A stretch of DNA of 64,000 nt from assembly GCF_015277775.1 (NCBI RefSeq), contig NZ_CP063849.1:4712001-4776000 (forward strand). The letters are read 5' to 3'. The DNA is from Paludibaculum fermentans (GTDB lineage Bacteria > Acidobacteriota > Terriglobia > Bryobacterales > Bryobacteraceae). The position numbers were made by a program, and so were the translations under genes. The notes beneath the pieces are model-generated. The model searched no databases, had not been told where the DNA came from, and saw only the letters and a list, made by a program, of their open reading frames with translations. Positions within the stretch are counted from its first letter, which is position 1. The number at the start of each line of letters is the position of its first letter. Below are positions 42,753 to 51,498 of this stretch, in pieces.

Positions 42753-44807
42753 ATGCGGACTCTGGTCCTGATTCTTCTTGGTTCCACCTGTTTATTTGGC
42801 GGTAGTGTCACGGTCGCGTTCAATCCCACGGATCCGGCCATCGGGCCGTTTCCGTCGGATTTCATGACAACGCCGGATGACACGCAGAAGACCGGGCGGC
42901 GGGTGAACCTGCCGCTGCCGGACTGCGACCAGCGCGCCGGCGATTGCCAGGAGTTGACCCTGATCAACCAACTGGACGGTTTCAACGTCCAGGCGCGCCT
43001 GACCGTGCGGTTCAACGGCGCCATCGACCCGGCCACCCTGCGCGGCGGCGTCGTGCTGGTGTGGCTGGATGGTTCCAACCGGGTCACCCAGGTGAATCGC
43101 GTGAGCTGGGATCCGGCGACCAACACGATGCTCGCCAAGCCGGACCAGCCGCTGCGGCAGGGCCTGCGCTACGCGCTGCTGGTGACGGACGCGGTGAAGG
43201 ATCCGGCCGGCTCAGCCGTGAGCCGGGATGACGGCTTTCAGGCGTGTGTCGACCAACTGATCGGCGGCGTCTATTGCACGGACATCAGCGCGGCGGTGAC
43301 CCTGGCCGGCCAGGCACTTCCAGGCGCGGTGGTGACAGGCGGCTCAGTGTTTACCACCATGACCGGCACGACCCTGCTGGAAGCGGCGCGGCAGATGATC
43401 GATCTCAGCGCGCCGGCCTTCGAGCCGGTGGCGACCGTGCCCGTTCGCGACATTCGCACCCTGACAGTGCACGCCCAAGTCCGCACGGACGGCGACAAGT
43501 TTGAGGAAGTGCCCTTCCCCGCGCCGCCTGCGATTCTCGCTGTGTTGGGGATCGACCGCATTGCCTTCGGGACCCTGCAGTCGCCGCAGTTGTTGAACGC
43601 CCAGCAGGTGATCCCGAATACCCCCACGCTCGACCCGCTGCCCAAGGAGATCAGCATGGGCAGGGTTGCCTTCCACGTGCTGTTGCCGAACACGCCAATG
43701 CCGCCCGGCGGCTATCCGGTGCTGCTGGCGGCACACGGACTGGGCGACAACCGCCTGGCTGGCCCGTCGGTGATGGCGCAGTCGTTCATGCCGAGGGGCT
43801 ATGCCATTGTCGCGTTGAACGCCGTGGGCCACGGCTATGGTCCTGAATCGACGATCCGCATTGGCAAGGACGCCGGGACCCAGGAGATTGCGGCGGCCGG
43901 ACGCGGTGTCGACCTGGACGGTGACGGCGTGATTGGAGCCACTGAGGGGTGTATCGTGCTGGTGCCCGGCGCGCCGGTCTCCATCCGCGACTGCCTGCGG
44001 CAGACGGCGATCGATTGGCTGGCGATGGCGCGGGCGATCAAGCTCGGCCTGGATGTGGATGGCGACGGACGGCCCGACCTGGACGGCTCGCAGATGGCGT
44101 TCTGGGGGCAGTCGCTGGGTGCGTTTGTGGGCACCCTGGTGACGGCCACCAGCCCGGACATCCCCGCGGCGGTGCTGAACGTGGGCGGCGCCAGCGGCGT
44201 GGAGACGGCGCGCGTCAGCCAGTCGTTGCGGCCGCTGGTGCAGGGCTACCTGGGCCTGCGCGTCCCGGCGCGGCTGAACGCGTTCCCTGATTTCGACGAG
44301 CAGTATGTGGGGCGCGATGAACCGGTGAAGATCCTGAGCGTTCCGGGCGCGGCCGACATCAAGGATGTCTTCGAACGTCTGGAGTGGATTGAGGCAGCCG
44401 GCGCGCCTTCCACCTACGCTCCGCATTTGACCACGGCTCCCCTGGACGGCGTCCCGGCCAAGCGGGTGCTGTTCCAATTCGCGATCGGCGACCAGACCGT
44501 GCCGAATCCGTCGAACTCGCTGCTGGTGCGCTGTGCCGACGGCCAGGCGATGACGTCGATCTACCGGCACGACCTGGCGCGGGCACTGCGCCCGGAGCTG
44601 CCCGCCAATCCGCACACTTACTTCGCCTTCCTTTTGGACGCGAATGGAGCGCCCATTTCGCTGGCCGTCCTGGCGCAGGCCGCGACCTTCGTCCAATCGG
44701 GCGAAAGTGTGGTCCCGGACGTGAACAACCTGGTCAAGCCGTTCTTCGGCATCAACCTGTTCGAGACGCCGGACGTGCTGCCGGAGACCACTGGTTTCCT
44801 GCAGTAG
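42753..44807 (+). CDS. Exported alpha/beta hydrolase with N-terminal Ig-like domain and Ca-binding-like loops
   Basis: Protein of 684 residues with a signal peptide (MRTLVLILLGSTCLFGG). The N-terminal ~200 residues form an SbsA/Big_5-like Ig domain (LTVRFNGAIDPATLRGGVVL, LRQGLRYALLVTDAVKDPAG). The C-terminal hydrolase domain has GGYPVLLAAHGLGDNR and the nucleophile elbow GQSLGAFVG. Two EF-hand-like loops (DLDGDGVIGATEG and DVDGDGRPDLDGS) are embedded before the elbow. The plan resembles exported 'virulence factor' lipases. It starts 9 bp after the DedA-rhodanese stop, so it could be co-transcribed. Confidence 0.75.
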   Translation: MRTLVLILLGSTCLFGGSVTVAFNPTDPAIGPFPSDFMTTPDDTQKTGRRVNLPLPDCDQRAGDCQELTLINQLDGFNVQARLTVRFNGAIDPATLRGGVVLVWLDGSNRVTQVNRVSWDPATNTMLAKPDQPLRQGLRYALLVTDAVKDPAGSAVSRDDGFQACVDQLIGGVYCTDISAAVTLAGQALPGAVVTGGSVFTTMTGTTLLEAARQMIDLSAPAFEPVATVPVRDIRTLTVHAQVRTDGDKFEEVPFPAPPAILAVLGIDRIAFGTLQSPQLLNAQQVIPNTPTLDPLPKEISMGRVAFHVLLPNTPMPPGGYPVLLAAHGLGDNRLAGPSVMAQSFMPRGYAIVALNAVGHGYGPESTIRIGKDAGTQEIAAAGRGVDLDGDGVIGATEGCIVLVPGAPVSIRDCLRQTAIDWLAMARAIKLGLDVDGDGRPDLDGSQMAFWGQSLGAFVGTLVTATSPDIPAAVLNVGGASGVETARVSQSLRPLVQGYLGLRVPARLNAFPDFDEQYVGRDEPVKILSVPGAADIKDVFERLEWIEAAGAPSTYAPHLTTAPLDGVPAKRVLFQFAIGDQTVPNPSNSLLVRCADGQAMTSIYRHDLARALRPELPANPHTYFAFLLDANGAPISLAVLAQAATFVQSGESVVPDVNNLVKPFFGINLFETPDVLPETTGFLQ

Positions 44808-44897
44808 AACCGTTCATCGGCCCCTGGTCACCGTTCGCCGGAATAGCCGTGCCTGGAGAGGCCGGCCGGGCCTACGATCACATTGGGAGAAGTTCCA

Positions 44898-45269
44898 ATG
44901 ACGACCCGATGGTGGATGCTCTTCTTGAAGTGGATGGCCCGCGTGGCGGGCGTGGTGGTGGCCGGCGGCTTCCTGTTCTTGGTGGGCGCCGAGATCTTTT
45001 CGCCCCATTCCGGCGCTCCGACGCAGTGGCGGGAGTGGCTGGGCATCGGCTTGATTACCATTGCCTGCCTGGCGCCGCTGCTGGCGTGGAAATGGGAGAT
45101 GGAGGCGGCCGTGCTGTCGCTGGCGGCGCTGGCGGCCTGGGTAGTGATCGTGCAGGTCCGGCTGGATCGGGGCGGCAAGGTGGTGGCCGTGATGGCGGTA
45201 CCGGCATGCCTGTTCCTGCTGGACTGGGCAGTGAAGAAGACCCTCCAGAAGCCCATGCAGACCAACTGA
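44898..45269 (+). CDS. Small integral membrane protein (four helices)
   Basis: Protein of 123 residues with four hydrophobic helices: MARVAGVVVAGGFLFLVG, WLGIGLITIACLAPLLAW, AVLSLAALAAWVVIVQVRL and VVAVMAVPACLFLLDWAV. Resembles the uncharacterised small membrane proteins (DUF7670-like) common in environmental bacteria. Start ATG at 44898 with GGGAGAAG upstream; a start at 44883 would add five residues. No functional clue from the neighbours. Confidence 0.65.
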   Translation: MTTRWWMLFLKWMARVAGVVVAGGFLFLVGAEIFSPHSGAPTQWREWLGIGLITIACLAPLLAWKWEMEAAVLSLAALAAWVVIVQVRLDRGGKVVAVMAVPACLFLLDWAVKKTLQKPMQTN

Positions 45270-45338
45270 GCGCCCCGCCTGGCCTGGTGCGCTACCCTGG
45301 AAAACATTCCCGGCTGACGCTGGGGATCCAGGGTAGAG

Positions 45339-47117
45339 ATGAAGACGCTGCGACTGTTCGCCTGCCTGCTGCTGGCCGCCGGAATGTGGGCGGCCCAGCC
45401 ACTGCGCTATGCGCTGGACCTGACGGTGGTGCCGGAACGGCCGGAGTTCAATGGCGTCGTGCACATCACGGTCCGGCTGGATGCGGCCACCCGGGCGCTC
45501 ACCCTGAACGCGAAGGACCTCGTTCCAGCCGCGGCGCAGGTGCGCCTGGGTGGCCGGACCTTCACGGCACGTGCCTCGGTCCTGAACCCGGAGGAGCTGC
45601 GGGTGGAGTGGCCCCAGCCGCTGGGTCCCGGCGCGGCCGAGGTGGAGATCCACTACCAGGGGCGCATCGATGACAAAGCCATGGACGGTCCCTACCGCCG
45701 GCAGGTGGAGGGCCAGTGGTATGTCTTCACCACCTTCACGGCCATCGAGGCACGCCGGGCGGTCCCGTGTTTCGATGAGCCGCGCTACAAGACGCCGTGG
45801 AAGCTGACGCTGCATGTGCGGCGCGAGCACCGGGCGTTCAGCAACGCTCCGCTGGAGTCCGAAGCGGACGAACCAGAGGGCATGAAGGTGGTGCGGTTCA
45901 CTGAAACGGCTCCGCTGCCCAGTGAGCTAGTCGCCTTTGCCATAGGTCCCTTCGACACGGTGAACGGCCCGGACGCGGGCGAGCGGAAGGTGCCCGTACG
46001 CGTGGTGACGCCGAAGGGGCGCGGCGAGCAGGGGCGCTATGCGGCGGACATCACGAACCGCGTGCTGGAAGGGCTGGAGCGCTACACCGGGATCCCCTAT
46101 CCGTTCCGCAAGCTGGACCACCTGGCACGGGCGGAAGGCGCCTTCGGCGCGGTGGAGAATCCAGGGCTGATCAACTACCAGCAGAGCACGCTGCTGGCGG
46201 AGCCAGGCAAGGACTCCGAGCAGTGGCGCGAGCGCCTCCGCCAGATCATGACGCACGAGCTGGCGCACCAGTGGTTCGGCAATCTGGTGACCCAGGCCGG
46301 CTGGGAAGACGTGTGGCTGAGCGAAGGCTTCGCCACCTGGCTGGCCGGCGTCATGATGGACGCCGAGCATCCGGCTACGGAGAAGCACCTGGCGGCGGTG
46401 GCGGCGCGCGAGCGGATCATGGCCGCCGATGTGGGTCCCAAGGCCCGGCCGGTGCGCGTGCCGATGAAGAACCGCGAGGATCTCAAGGACGTCTACAGCC
46501 GTATGGTGTACCAGAAGGGCGCGGCCGTGCTGCTGATGCTGGAGGGCTGGCACGGCGCGCAGCGGTTCCAGGGTGAGCTCCAGCGGTATCTGAAGCAGAG
46601 GCCGTTTGGGACAGCCACCACGGACGACCTGGCTGACGCGCTCGACGCCAAGCCGACCCTGCACTCGTTTCTGGACCAGCCCGGAGTCCCGTCGGTTCAA
46701 GTGAAGCGGAAGTGCGAAAGCGGCCGGGGTGCGCTGGTGGTGGAACAGACGGCCGGCGAGGCCCGGTGGTCCGTACCGGTCTGCTGGAAGACGAACGCGG
46801 GGCAGGCTTGCACCCTGTTGACCGAAGCAGCGCGCGAGGTTCCGATGGAAGCCTGTCCGGCGTGGGTCTTCGCGAATGCGGGCGGGACGGGCTACTACCG
46901 CACCGTCTGGACCGAGGCGGAGTTGGAGGCAGTGGCGCAGGGCGGCCTGCCGGAACTGACTCCGGCGGAGCGGCTGACGCTGGTCTACGACCTGAAGGCG
47001 GGCGGCCACGGGCGGGCCCTGCTGGCCGTCCTGGCCCGGGATGCGCAGCCGCGCGTGGCGCAGGCGGCCGCCGAGGCGCTGAAGACGCTCAAGGAATCCG
47101 GGCAGGAGAAGCCTTGA
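45339..47117 (+). CDS. M1 family zinc aminopeptidase, exported
   Basis: Protein of 592 residues with a signal peptide (LRLFACLLLAAGMWAAQP). Zinc site HELAHQWFGNLVT around residue 305 with the downstream Glu in DVWLSEGFATWLAG. The exopeptidase N-terminus-binding loop is GAVENPGLINY, a GAVEN variant of the common GAMEN. A catalytic tyrosine follows in SRMVYQKGAAVL. It removes N-terminal residues from peptides outside the cytoplasm. Its stop overlaps the start of an amino-acid permease, fitting peptide breakdown followed by uptake. Confidence 0.93.
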   Translation: MKTLRLFACLLLAAGMWAAQPLRYALDLTVVPERPEFNGVVHITVRLDAATRALTLNAKDLVPAAAQVRLGGRTFTARASVLNPEELRVEWPQPLGPGAAEVEIHYQGRIDDKAMDGPYRRQVEGQWYVFTTFTAIEARRAVPCFDEPRYKTPWKLTLHVRREHRAFSNAPLESEADEPEGMKVVRFTETAPLPSELVAFAIGPFDTVNGPDAGERKVPVRVVTPKGRGEQGRYAADITNRVLEGLERYTGIPYPFRKLDHLARAEGAFGAVENPGLINYQQSTLLAEPGKDSEQWRERLRQIMTHELAHQWFGNLVTQAGWEDVWLSEGFATWLAGVMMDAEHPATEKHLAAVAARERIMAADVGPKARPVRVPMKNREDLKDVYSRMVYQKGAAVLLMLEGWHGAQRFQGELQRYLKQRPFGTATTDDLADALDAKPTLHSFLDQPGVPSVQVKRKCESGRGALVVEQTAGEARWSVPVCWKTNAGQACTLLTEAAREVPMEACPAWVFANAGGTGYYRTVWTEAELEAVAQGGLPELTPAERLTLVYDLKAGGHGRALLAVLARDAQPRVAQAAAEALKTLKESGQEKP

Positions 47118-48415
47118 CGCCGGGCCGGCTGCCGGGCCAGAGCCTGCTGCGTTCCCTGCGGACCCGCGACCTGACGGCCGTGGTGCTGAACGGCGTGATC
47201 GGCGCGGGCATCTTCGGCCTGCCGTCCCGTGTATTCGCCCTGAGCGGCGACTACAGCCTGTTCGCGTTCCTGGCCTGCGCGGTGTGCGTGGCAATCATCG
47301 TCCTGTCGTTCGCCGAGGTCGCGAGCCGCTTCTCGGAGACCGGCGGGCCCTATCTCTACGCGCGGGAGGCCTTCGGGCCGAGCGCGGCCTTTGCCGTGGG
47401 CTGGCTGTTGTGGGTGGCGCGGATCTCCGCCTTTGCGGCCAACTGCTCGCTGCTGGCCGAGTATCTGGCTTTGTTCGTACCCGCGTTGTCGGGCGGACCG
47501 GCGCGGGCCGCATTGCTGGCCGTCGTTGTAGCGGCCCTGACCTGGCTGAACATCCGGGGCATCCGGCCAGTGGCCCTGGCGAGCAATGTGCTGGCGGTGG
47601 GCAAACTGATCCCGCTGGCCGGCTTCGCCATCGCCGGCTTGTTCTTCCTGCAGCCGGTGCAGTTCAACTTCCAGCAGCCGCCCAGCTACCGCTCGTTCTC
47701 GCTCTCCGTGCTGCTGCTGGTGTTCGCCTTCACCGGATTTGAGATGGGCATGGTGCCGGCCGGCGAGTCGAAGAACCCGAAGAAGGACCTGCCGCGAGCC
47801 CTGTTTTCGGGCATGACGGTGGTCATCGCCCTATACATGCTGATCCAGGTGGTGTGCATCGGCACGCTGCCCGGCCTGGCCGGTTCGAAACGGCCGCTGG
47901 CGGATGCGGCGGCGGCGTTCAGCGGACCCGCCGGAGCCGCGGTGATGGCAGCCGGGCTGGTGGTCTCGCTGGCCGGCAACCTGAACGTCCTGGTGCTGTC
48001 GGCGTCGCGGATCCTGTTTGCCATGGGCGAGCAGGGCGACCTGCCGGCACCCCTGGCGCGGCTGCACCCGGTATTTCGGACGCCGGTGGCGGCCGTGCTC
48101 TGGACCGCGGCGGCGATGCTGGCGCTGACGCTGTCGGGGACCTATGTGTACCTGGTGACGGTGAGCACGTTGTCGAGGCTGGTGGCCTACCTGGCAACCT
48201 GCGGGTCAGTACCGCGGCTGCGGCGGCAACCGGAGGCTCCGGTGGCTTTGTTCCACACGCCCGGAGGAGTGCCGATGGCGCTGCTGGGGGTAGTGGTGTG
48301 CCTGTGGCTGTTCTCCAGCAGCACCTGGCTGGAGGCGCGGGACACGATGCTGGCCACGGCGTTTGGCTTCGTTTTGTTCGGCGTGACCCGCTGGCGGCGT
48401 CCGGAACCTCGCTGA
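47114..48415 (+). CDS. APC family amino-acid permease
   Basis: Protein of 433 residues with about 12 membrane helices. The APC opening DLTAVVLNGVIGAGIFGLPS holds the glycine-rich substrate loop, and SFAEVASRFSETGGPYLYAR and FTGFEMGMVPAGESKNPKKD are further family motifs. Start TTG at 47114, overlapping the peptidase stop as TTGA, with a strong GCAGGAGAAG ribosome binding site inside the upstream gene. Co-transcribed with the M1 aminopeptidase. Substrate unknown. Confidence 0.9.
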   Translation: MTPGRLPGQSLLRSLRTRDLTAVVLNGVIGAGIFGLPSRVFALSGDYSLFAFLACAVCVAIIVLSFAEVASRFSETGGPYLYAREAFGPSAAFAVGWLLWVARISAFAANCSLLAEYLALFVPALSGGPARAALLAVVVAALTWLNIRGIRPVALASNVLAVGKLIPLAGFAIAGLFFLQPVQFNFQQPPSYRSFSLSVLLLVFAFTGFEMGMVPAGESKNPKKDLPRALFSGMTVVIALYMLIQVVCIGTLPGLAGSKRPLADAAAAFSGPAGAAVMAAGLVVSLAGNLNVLVLSASRILFAMGEQGDLPAPLARLHPVFRTPVAAVLWTAAAMLALTLSGTYVYLVTVSTLSRLVAYLATCGSVPRLRRQPEAPVALFHTPGGVPMALLGVVVCLWLFSSSTWLEARDTMLATAFGFVLFGVTRWRRPEPR

Positions 48416-49037
48416 CGATCCGCAGGGGCCCGGCTTAAGGCGGAGCCATCGCCCAGCTCTCGAAAATGGGTTTGTTCCCTCAAAAACACGGGAACCGAAG
48501 CCGCCGGCCCGCAATCCGGTCAGTCGCGGCGCAATGGGTTTGATCCCTCAAAAATGAGCGCTACCGGGCAGGCGCCCACGGCCGCTGATCTCTCATCACG
48601 TTCTCCGGAGGAAAGCCTACCGCAAGGGCAACAGCCTGACAGCCGCTCCGACCCGCAACTCATTGACGAAATAGAGGCAAAAATACCTCGAACCGGCGGC
48701 ACCGGCCGAACGGGACAGCCAGAAATCCATTGATACTTTTGTGAAGATTTAGCGATGAGGGAGATGAGCGCTATCCTGTCACGACTTAGGCAATCTTGAA
48801 TGGGCATTTCGACGGCTACTCGAGATGCAGGGGGGCAACCAGTCAGTCGCTGGTGATGGCAGTGTGGGTAGACACCAGGATCAAAAGAAGATGAGAGTGT
48901 GTGGATCCCAGACAGGCAGATGTTCCGGGAGAGCCCCTTCAAAGGAAAACGCCCCCAGCCGACTCAGATCCTTTGGTCGGCCAAACTCGGGCTGCTGACG
49001 GAGTTCCCTGGCATGGGCCTGGGAATATCCTGCAGGA
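48416..49037. other. Gene-free stretch (622 bp) before the HNH gene
   Basis: No reading frame with a ribosome binding site or protein-like composition. A minus-strand frame over 48520-48942 has the composition of chance translation (Cys/Ser/Arg-rich). It contains two near-identical 20-bp repeats (listed separately). From ~48700 on, base composition is lower in GC than the surroundings, continuing into the HNH gene, so the segment may be imported or decayed DNA. Confidence 0.4.
48466..48554. repeat. Two direct repeats, ATGGGTTTGWTCCCTCAAAA
   Basis: Copies at 48466-48486 and 48534-48554 (21 bp each) differ at one base and are 68 bp apart. Each contains GGG-TTTGWTC-CCT, which can fold as a tiny hairpin with a 7-nt loop, recalling a tRNA T-arm. 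No other tRNA part is visible around either copy. Could be remnants of a repeated intergenic element or of tRNA-derived sequence. Confidence 0.45.
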
Positions 49038-49448
49038 ATGAGTAATTTCGACGATGGTGTAACTGCTCGATTGATGGCAACTGGAAAATGGTCAAAGGAT
49101 CAGGCTGAGGCGGGAGAACGAGCTAATTACCGCTGTGAGTACTGCGATCTGGACCTACTGAGCTCAATTGACAACTACAAACTCTGGACTCTGGACCATA
49201 TAGTCCCCAAGGAAGTGGGAGGAGACGAGTCACTCGACAATCTCGCTATCGCCTGCAGGATGTGCAATGTGTACTTCAAGTGGCGGTGGGATCCCCGCAA
49301 AGGTGCCCCCGCAGGTGCCGACCGGGCCGGACTCGTGGCTGCGGTGCGCCTTCACGTCGAAGCACAGCGGATCCGCATGGCCGGTGACCTCGAACTTGTT
49401 CGACAAATTGTTGAGTACAAACCGAATCCAGAATGTCCCATCAGGTGA
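49038..49448 (+). CDS. HNH endonuclease domain protein
   Basis: Protein of 136 residues. The HNH core is CEYCDLD ... LDHIVPKEVGGDESLDNLA followed by CRMCN, i.e. a zinc-ribbon HNH with two CxxC pairs and the DH catalytic motif. Upstream are basic helical residues (KWSKDQAEAGERANYR). The ATG at 49038 follows CCTGCAGGA. Its 5' half is less GC-rich than neighbouring genes. No restriction, toxin or phage partner is next to it, so it is an isolated HNH protein of unknown target. Confidence 0.8.
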   Translation: MSNFDDGVTARLMATGKWSKDQAEAGERANYRCEYCDLDLLSSIDNYKLWTLDHIVPKEVGGDESLDNLAIACRMCNVYFKWRWDPRKGAPAGADRAGLVAAVRLHVEAQRIRMAGDLELVRQIVEYKPNPECPIR

Positions 49449-49882
49449 TCCGGCCTAGGGAGCGAATCGGGAATGAGCCAGCGGTGCCGCCCGATGAGGC
49501 GGACGGTCTCGGGAGCTTCTCACAAATGCGGGTCTCGGCCAAAGGACCCGGATCGAGCCGCTATTGTCGTCCGTGAACCCGTCAGGCGGCCCCGCTACCG
49601 GCAAAAACCGCCCACCCTGCCCCGCATTTAGGATAACAGGCCGTCCACCGAGAAATCGAACTCGTTGAAAACAAACAAGATAAAGTCCAAAATTCAGCCC
49701 TCAAACCAGTCGACTTGCCCGCTCGAATTCGCATAACCTGAGTTCGTACCAACGGCACAGGCAATTGCGACAGCCCTGCGCCGCCAGCAATCAGCCGGAT
49801 TCACACAGCAACACAAGCGTTCCGTCTACCGGCCCGGAACTCGACGCATTTTGAACTCAGCGAAGAAGAAGAGGAGAGTTGT
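49449..49882. other. Gene-free stretch (434 bp) upstream of the monooxygenase
   Basis: No coding frame, repeat or RNA fold recognised. It includes an A-rich segment near 49660-49690 and ends in the purine-rich ribosome binding site of the short ORF at 49883. The promoter of the monooxygenase probably lies here, but no clear -35/-10 pair was found. Confidence 0.4.
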
Positions 49883-49954
49883 GTGCCTAAAGCCATTACC
49901 AGACTAAACGTGCCAATCAAGGACCAGACGGCGGCCACGCAGGTGGGCCGATGA
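49883..49954 (+). CDS. Candidate 23-codon leader ORF coupled to the monooxygenase
   Basis: A GTG at 49883 with GAGGAGAG five bases upstream opens a 23-codon frame (VPKAITRLNVPIKDQTAATQ...) whose TGA overlaps the monooxygenase ATG as ATGA (49951-49954). The strong ribosome binding site and exact coupling suggest translation of a leader peptide that sets expression of the enzyme. No family; could also be chance. Confidence 0.35.
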   Translation: MPKAITRLNVPIKDQTAATQVGR

Positions 49955-51450
49955 CGGAACACGCGGTGGTCATCGCCGGAGGCGGCCCCACGGGCCTGAT
50001 GCTGGCGGCCGAACTGGCCCTGGCGGGGATCGACGTCGCAATTGTCGAACGCCGCACCAGCCAGGAGCTCATCGGAGCGCGCGCGGGCGGCCTCCATGCG
50101 CGCACTCTCGAGATCCTCGATCAACGGGGCATGGTCGACCGGTTCCTCAAGGAGGGACATATCGCCCAGGTGGCGGGCTTCGCCGGAGTCCGGCTGGACC
50201 TCAGCGGATTCCCCACCCGGCACCCCTACGGGCTCGGACTCTGGCAGAACCAGATTGAGCGGATCCTGGCCGGCTGGGTCGAAGAACTGGCCGTGCCGAT
50301 CTACCGTGGACGCGAGGTGGCGGGCTTCACGCAGGACGACTCGGGCGTCGGCATCCAACTGTCCGACGGCGGACTTCTGCGGGCTCAATACCTCGCCGGA
50401 TGCGATGGCGGCCGCAGCCGGGTGCGCAAAGCAGCCGGCATCGAGTTCCCGGGCTGCGACCCGACCACCAGTTGCCTGACGGCCGAGGTGGAACTGGCCG
50501 AACTGCCGGAACTGGGCGTCCGCCACGACGCCATCGGCGTCCACGGCTTTGGGCGGCGGGAATATGAAATCCGCGACGGCAAGGTGGTTTTCAAGGAGAG
50601 CGGGCCCATCCGCGTCATGGTGACCGAGCGGCAGGTGGGCCCCTCCACCGAACCAACCCTGCGCGACCTCAGTGAGGCGCTGATCGCCGTCTACGGCACC
50701 GACTACGGCGTTCACAGTCCCACCTACATCTCCCGGTTCACCGACATGACCCGCCAGGCCGCGGCCTACCGCGACAGAAGGGTCCTGCTGGCCGGCGATG
50801 CCGCGCACATCCACGCCCCGGACGGAGGGCACGGCCTGAACACCGGGGTGCAGGACGCGGTAAACCTGGGCTGGAAGCTGGCCCTAGTGGTGAAGGGGAT
50901 TGCATCCGAGGGCCTGCTGGATACGTACCACGCCGAGCGCCACCCGGTCGCCGCCCGCGTCCTGCGCCACACAATGGCGGCGGTCCAGCTACGACGCGCG
51001 GACGAACGCACGAAGGCCGTGCAGGATACCGTGGCTGAACTCCTGGGGATGGACGAGCCTCGCAAACGCTTTGCCGCCGAGATGTCCGGCCTGGGCATTC
51101 GCTACGACCTGGGTGAAGGACACCCGCTGCTGGGCCGCCGCATGCCGGATCTCGAAGTGACCGCGGCCCAGGGCCCTCTTCGCGTCTTCACCCTGCTGCA
51201 CCAGGCCCGCCCGGTGCTGCTCCACTTAGGCGAGCCCGGCCGTGTGGACATCGCTCCCTGGGCAGACCGGGTTCAGTTGGTGGACGCCCGCTATGCCGGC
51301 GCCTGGGAACTCCCGGCGATCGGACCGGTCCCCCCGCCCATTGCCTTGCTAATACGCCCCGACGGCTATGTGGCCTGGGTGGGCGACGGAGCCCAGCAGG
51401 GCCTCGCCGAGGCGCTCACCCAGTGGTTCGGAGCGCCTCTCGCCCCATAG
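49951..51450 (+). CDS. FAD-dependent aromatic monooxygenase (rifampicin-monooxygenase/PheA-TfdB type)
   Basis: Protein of 499 residues. FAD motif VVIAGGGPTGLMLAAELALA with Glu at the end of the second strand (VAIVERRT), then RAGGLHARTLEILDQRGMVD. The DG motif is GCDGGRSRVRKAAGIEFPGC, the GD motif LAGDAAHIHAPDGGHGLNTG with VQDAVNLGWKLALV. The C-terminal ~110 residues form a thioredoxin-like domain as in phenol hydroxylase relatives. The N-terminal half strongly recalls Rox-type rifampicin monooxygenases, but many polyketide and phenol hydroxylases share these features. Preceded by a possible coupled leader ORF. Confidence 0.88.
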   Translation: MTEHAVVIAGGGPTGLMLAAELALAGIDVAIVERRTSQELIGARAGGLHARTLEILDQRGMVDRFLKEGHIAQVAGFAGVRLDLSGFPTRHPYGLGLWQNQIERILAGWVEELAVPIYRGREVAGFTQDDSGVGIQLSDGGLLRAQYLAGCDGGRSRVRKAAGIEFPGCDPTTSCLTAEVELAELPELGVRHDAIGVHGFGRREYEIRDGKVVFKESGPIRVMVTERQVGPSTEPTLRDLSEALIAVYGTDYGVHSPTYISRFTDMTRQAAAYRDRRVLLAGDAAHIHAPDGGHGLNTGVQDAVNLGWKLALVVKGIASEGLLDTYHAERHPVAARVLRHTMAAVQLRRADERTKAVQDTVAELLGMDEPRKRFAAEMSGLGIRYDLGEGHPLLGRRMPDLEVTAAQGPLRVFTLLHQARPVLLHLGEPGRVDIAPWADRVQLVDARYAGAWELPAIGPVPPPIALLIRPDGYVAWVGDGAQQGLAEALTQWFGAPLAP

Positions 51451-51498
51451 ACACCGATGACCATTCCTGACCGCTGGGAAGCAGGCAGGACGCGCGGC

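Noticed and set aside
41011-42810. Selenocysteine machinery (selA, selB, selD, tRNA-Sec) near the predicted selenoprotein
   Set aside because: None of these genes or a ~95-nt tRNA with anticodon TCA is present in the window; their absence here neither supports nor excludes them elsewhere.
48520-48942. 140-residue minus-strand reading frame
   Set aside because: Cys/Ser/Arg-rich composition, no family resemblance and no ribosome binding site; it includes the repeated 20-mer translated as FEGSNP.
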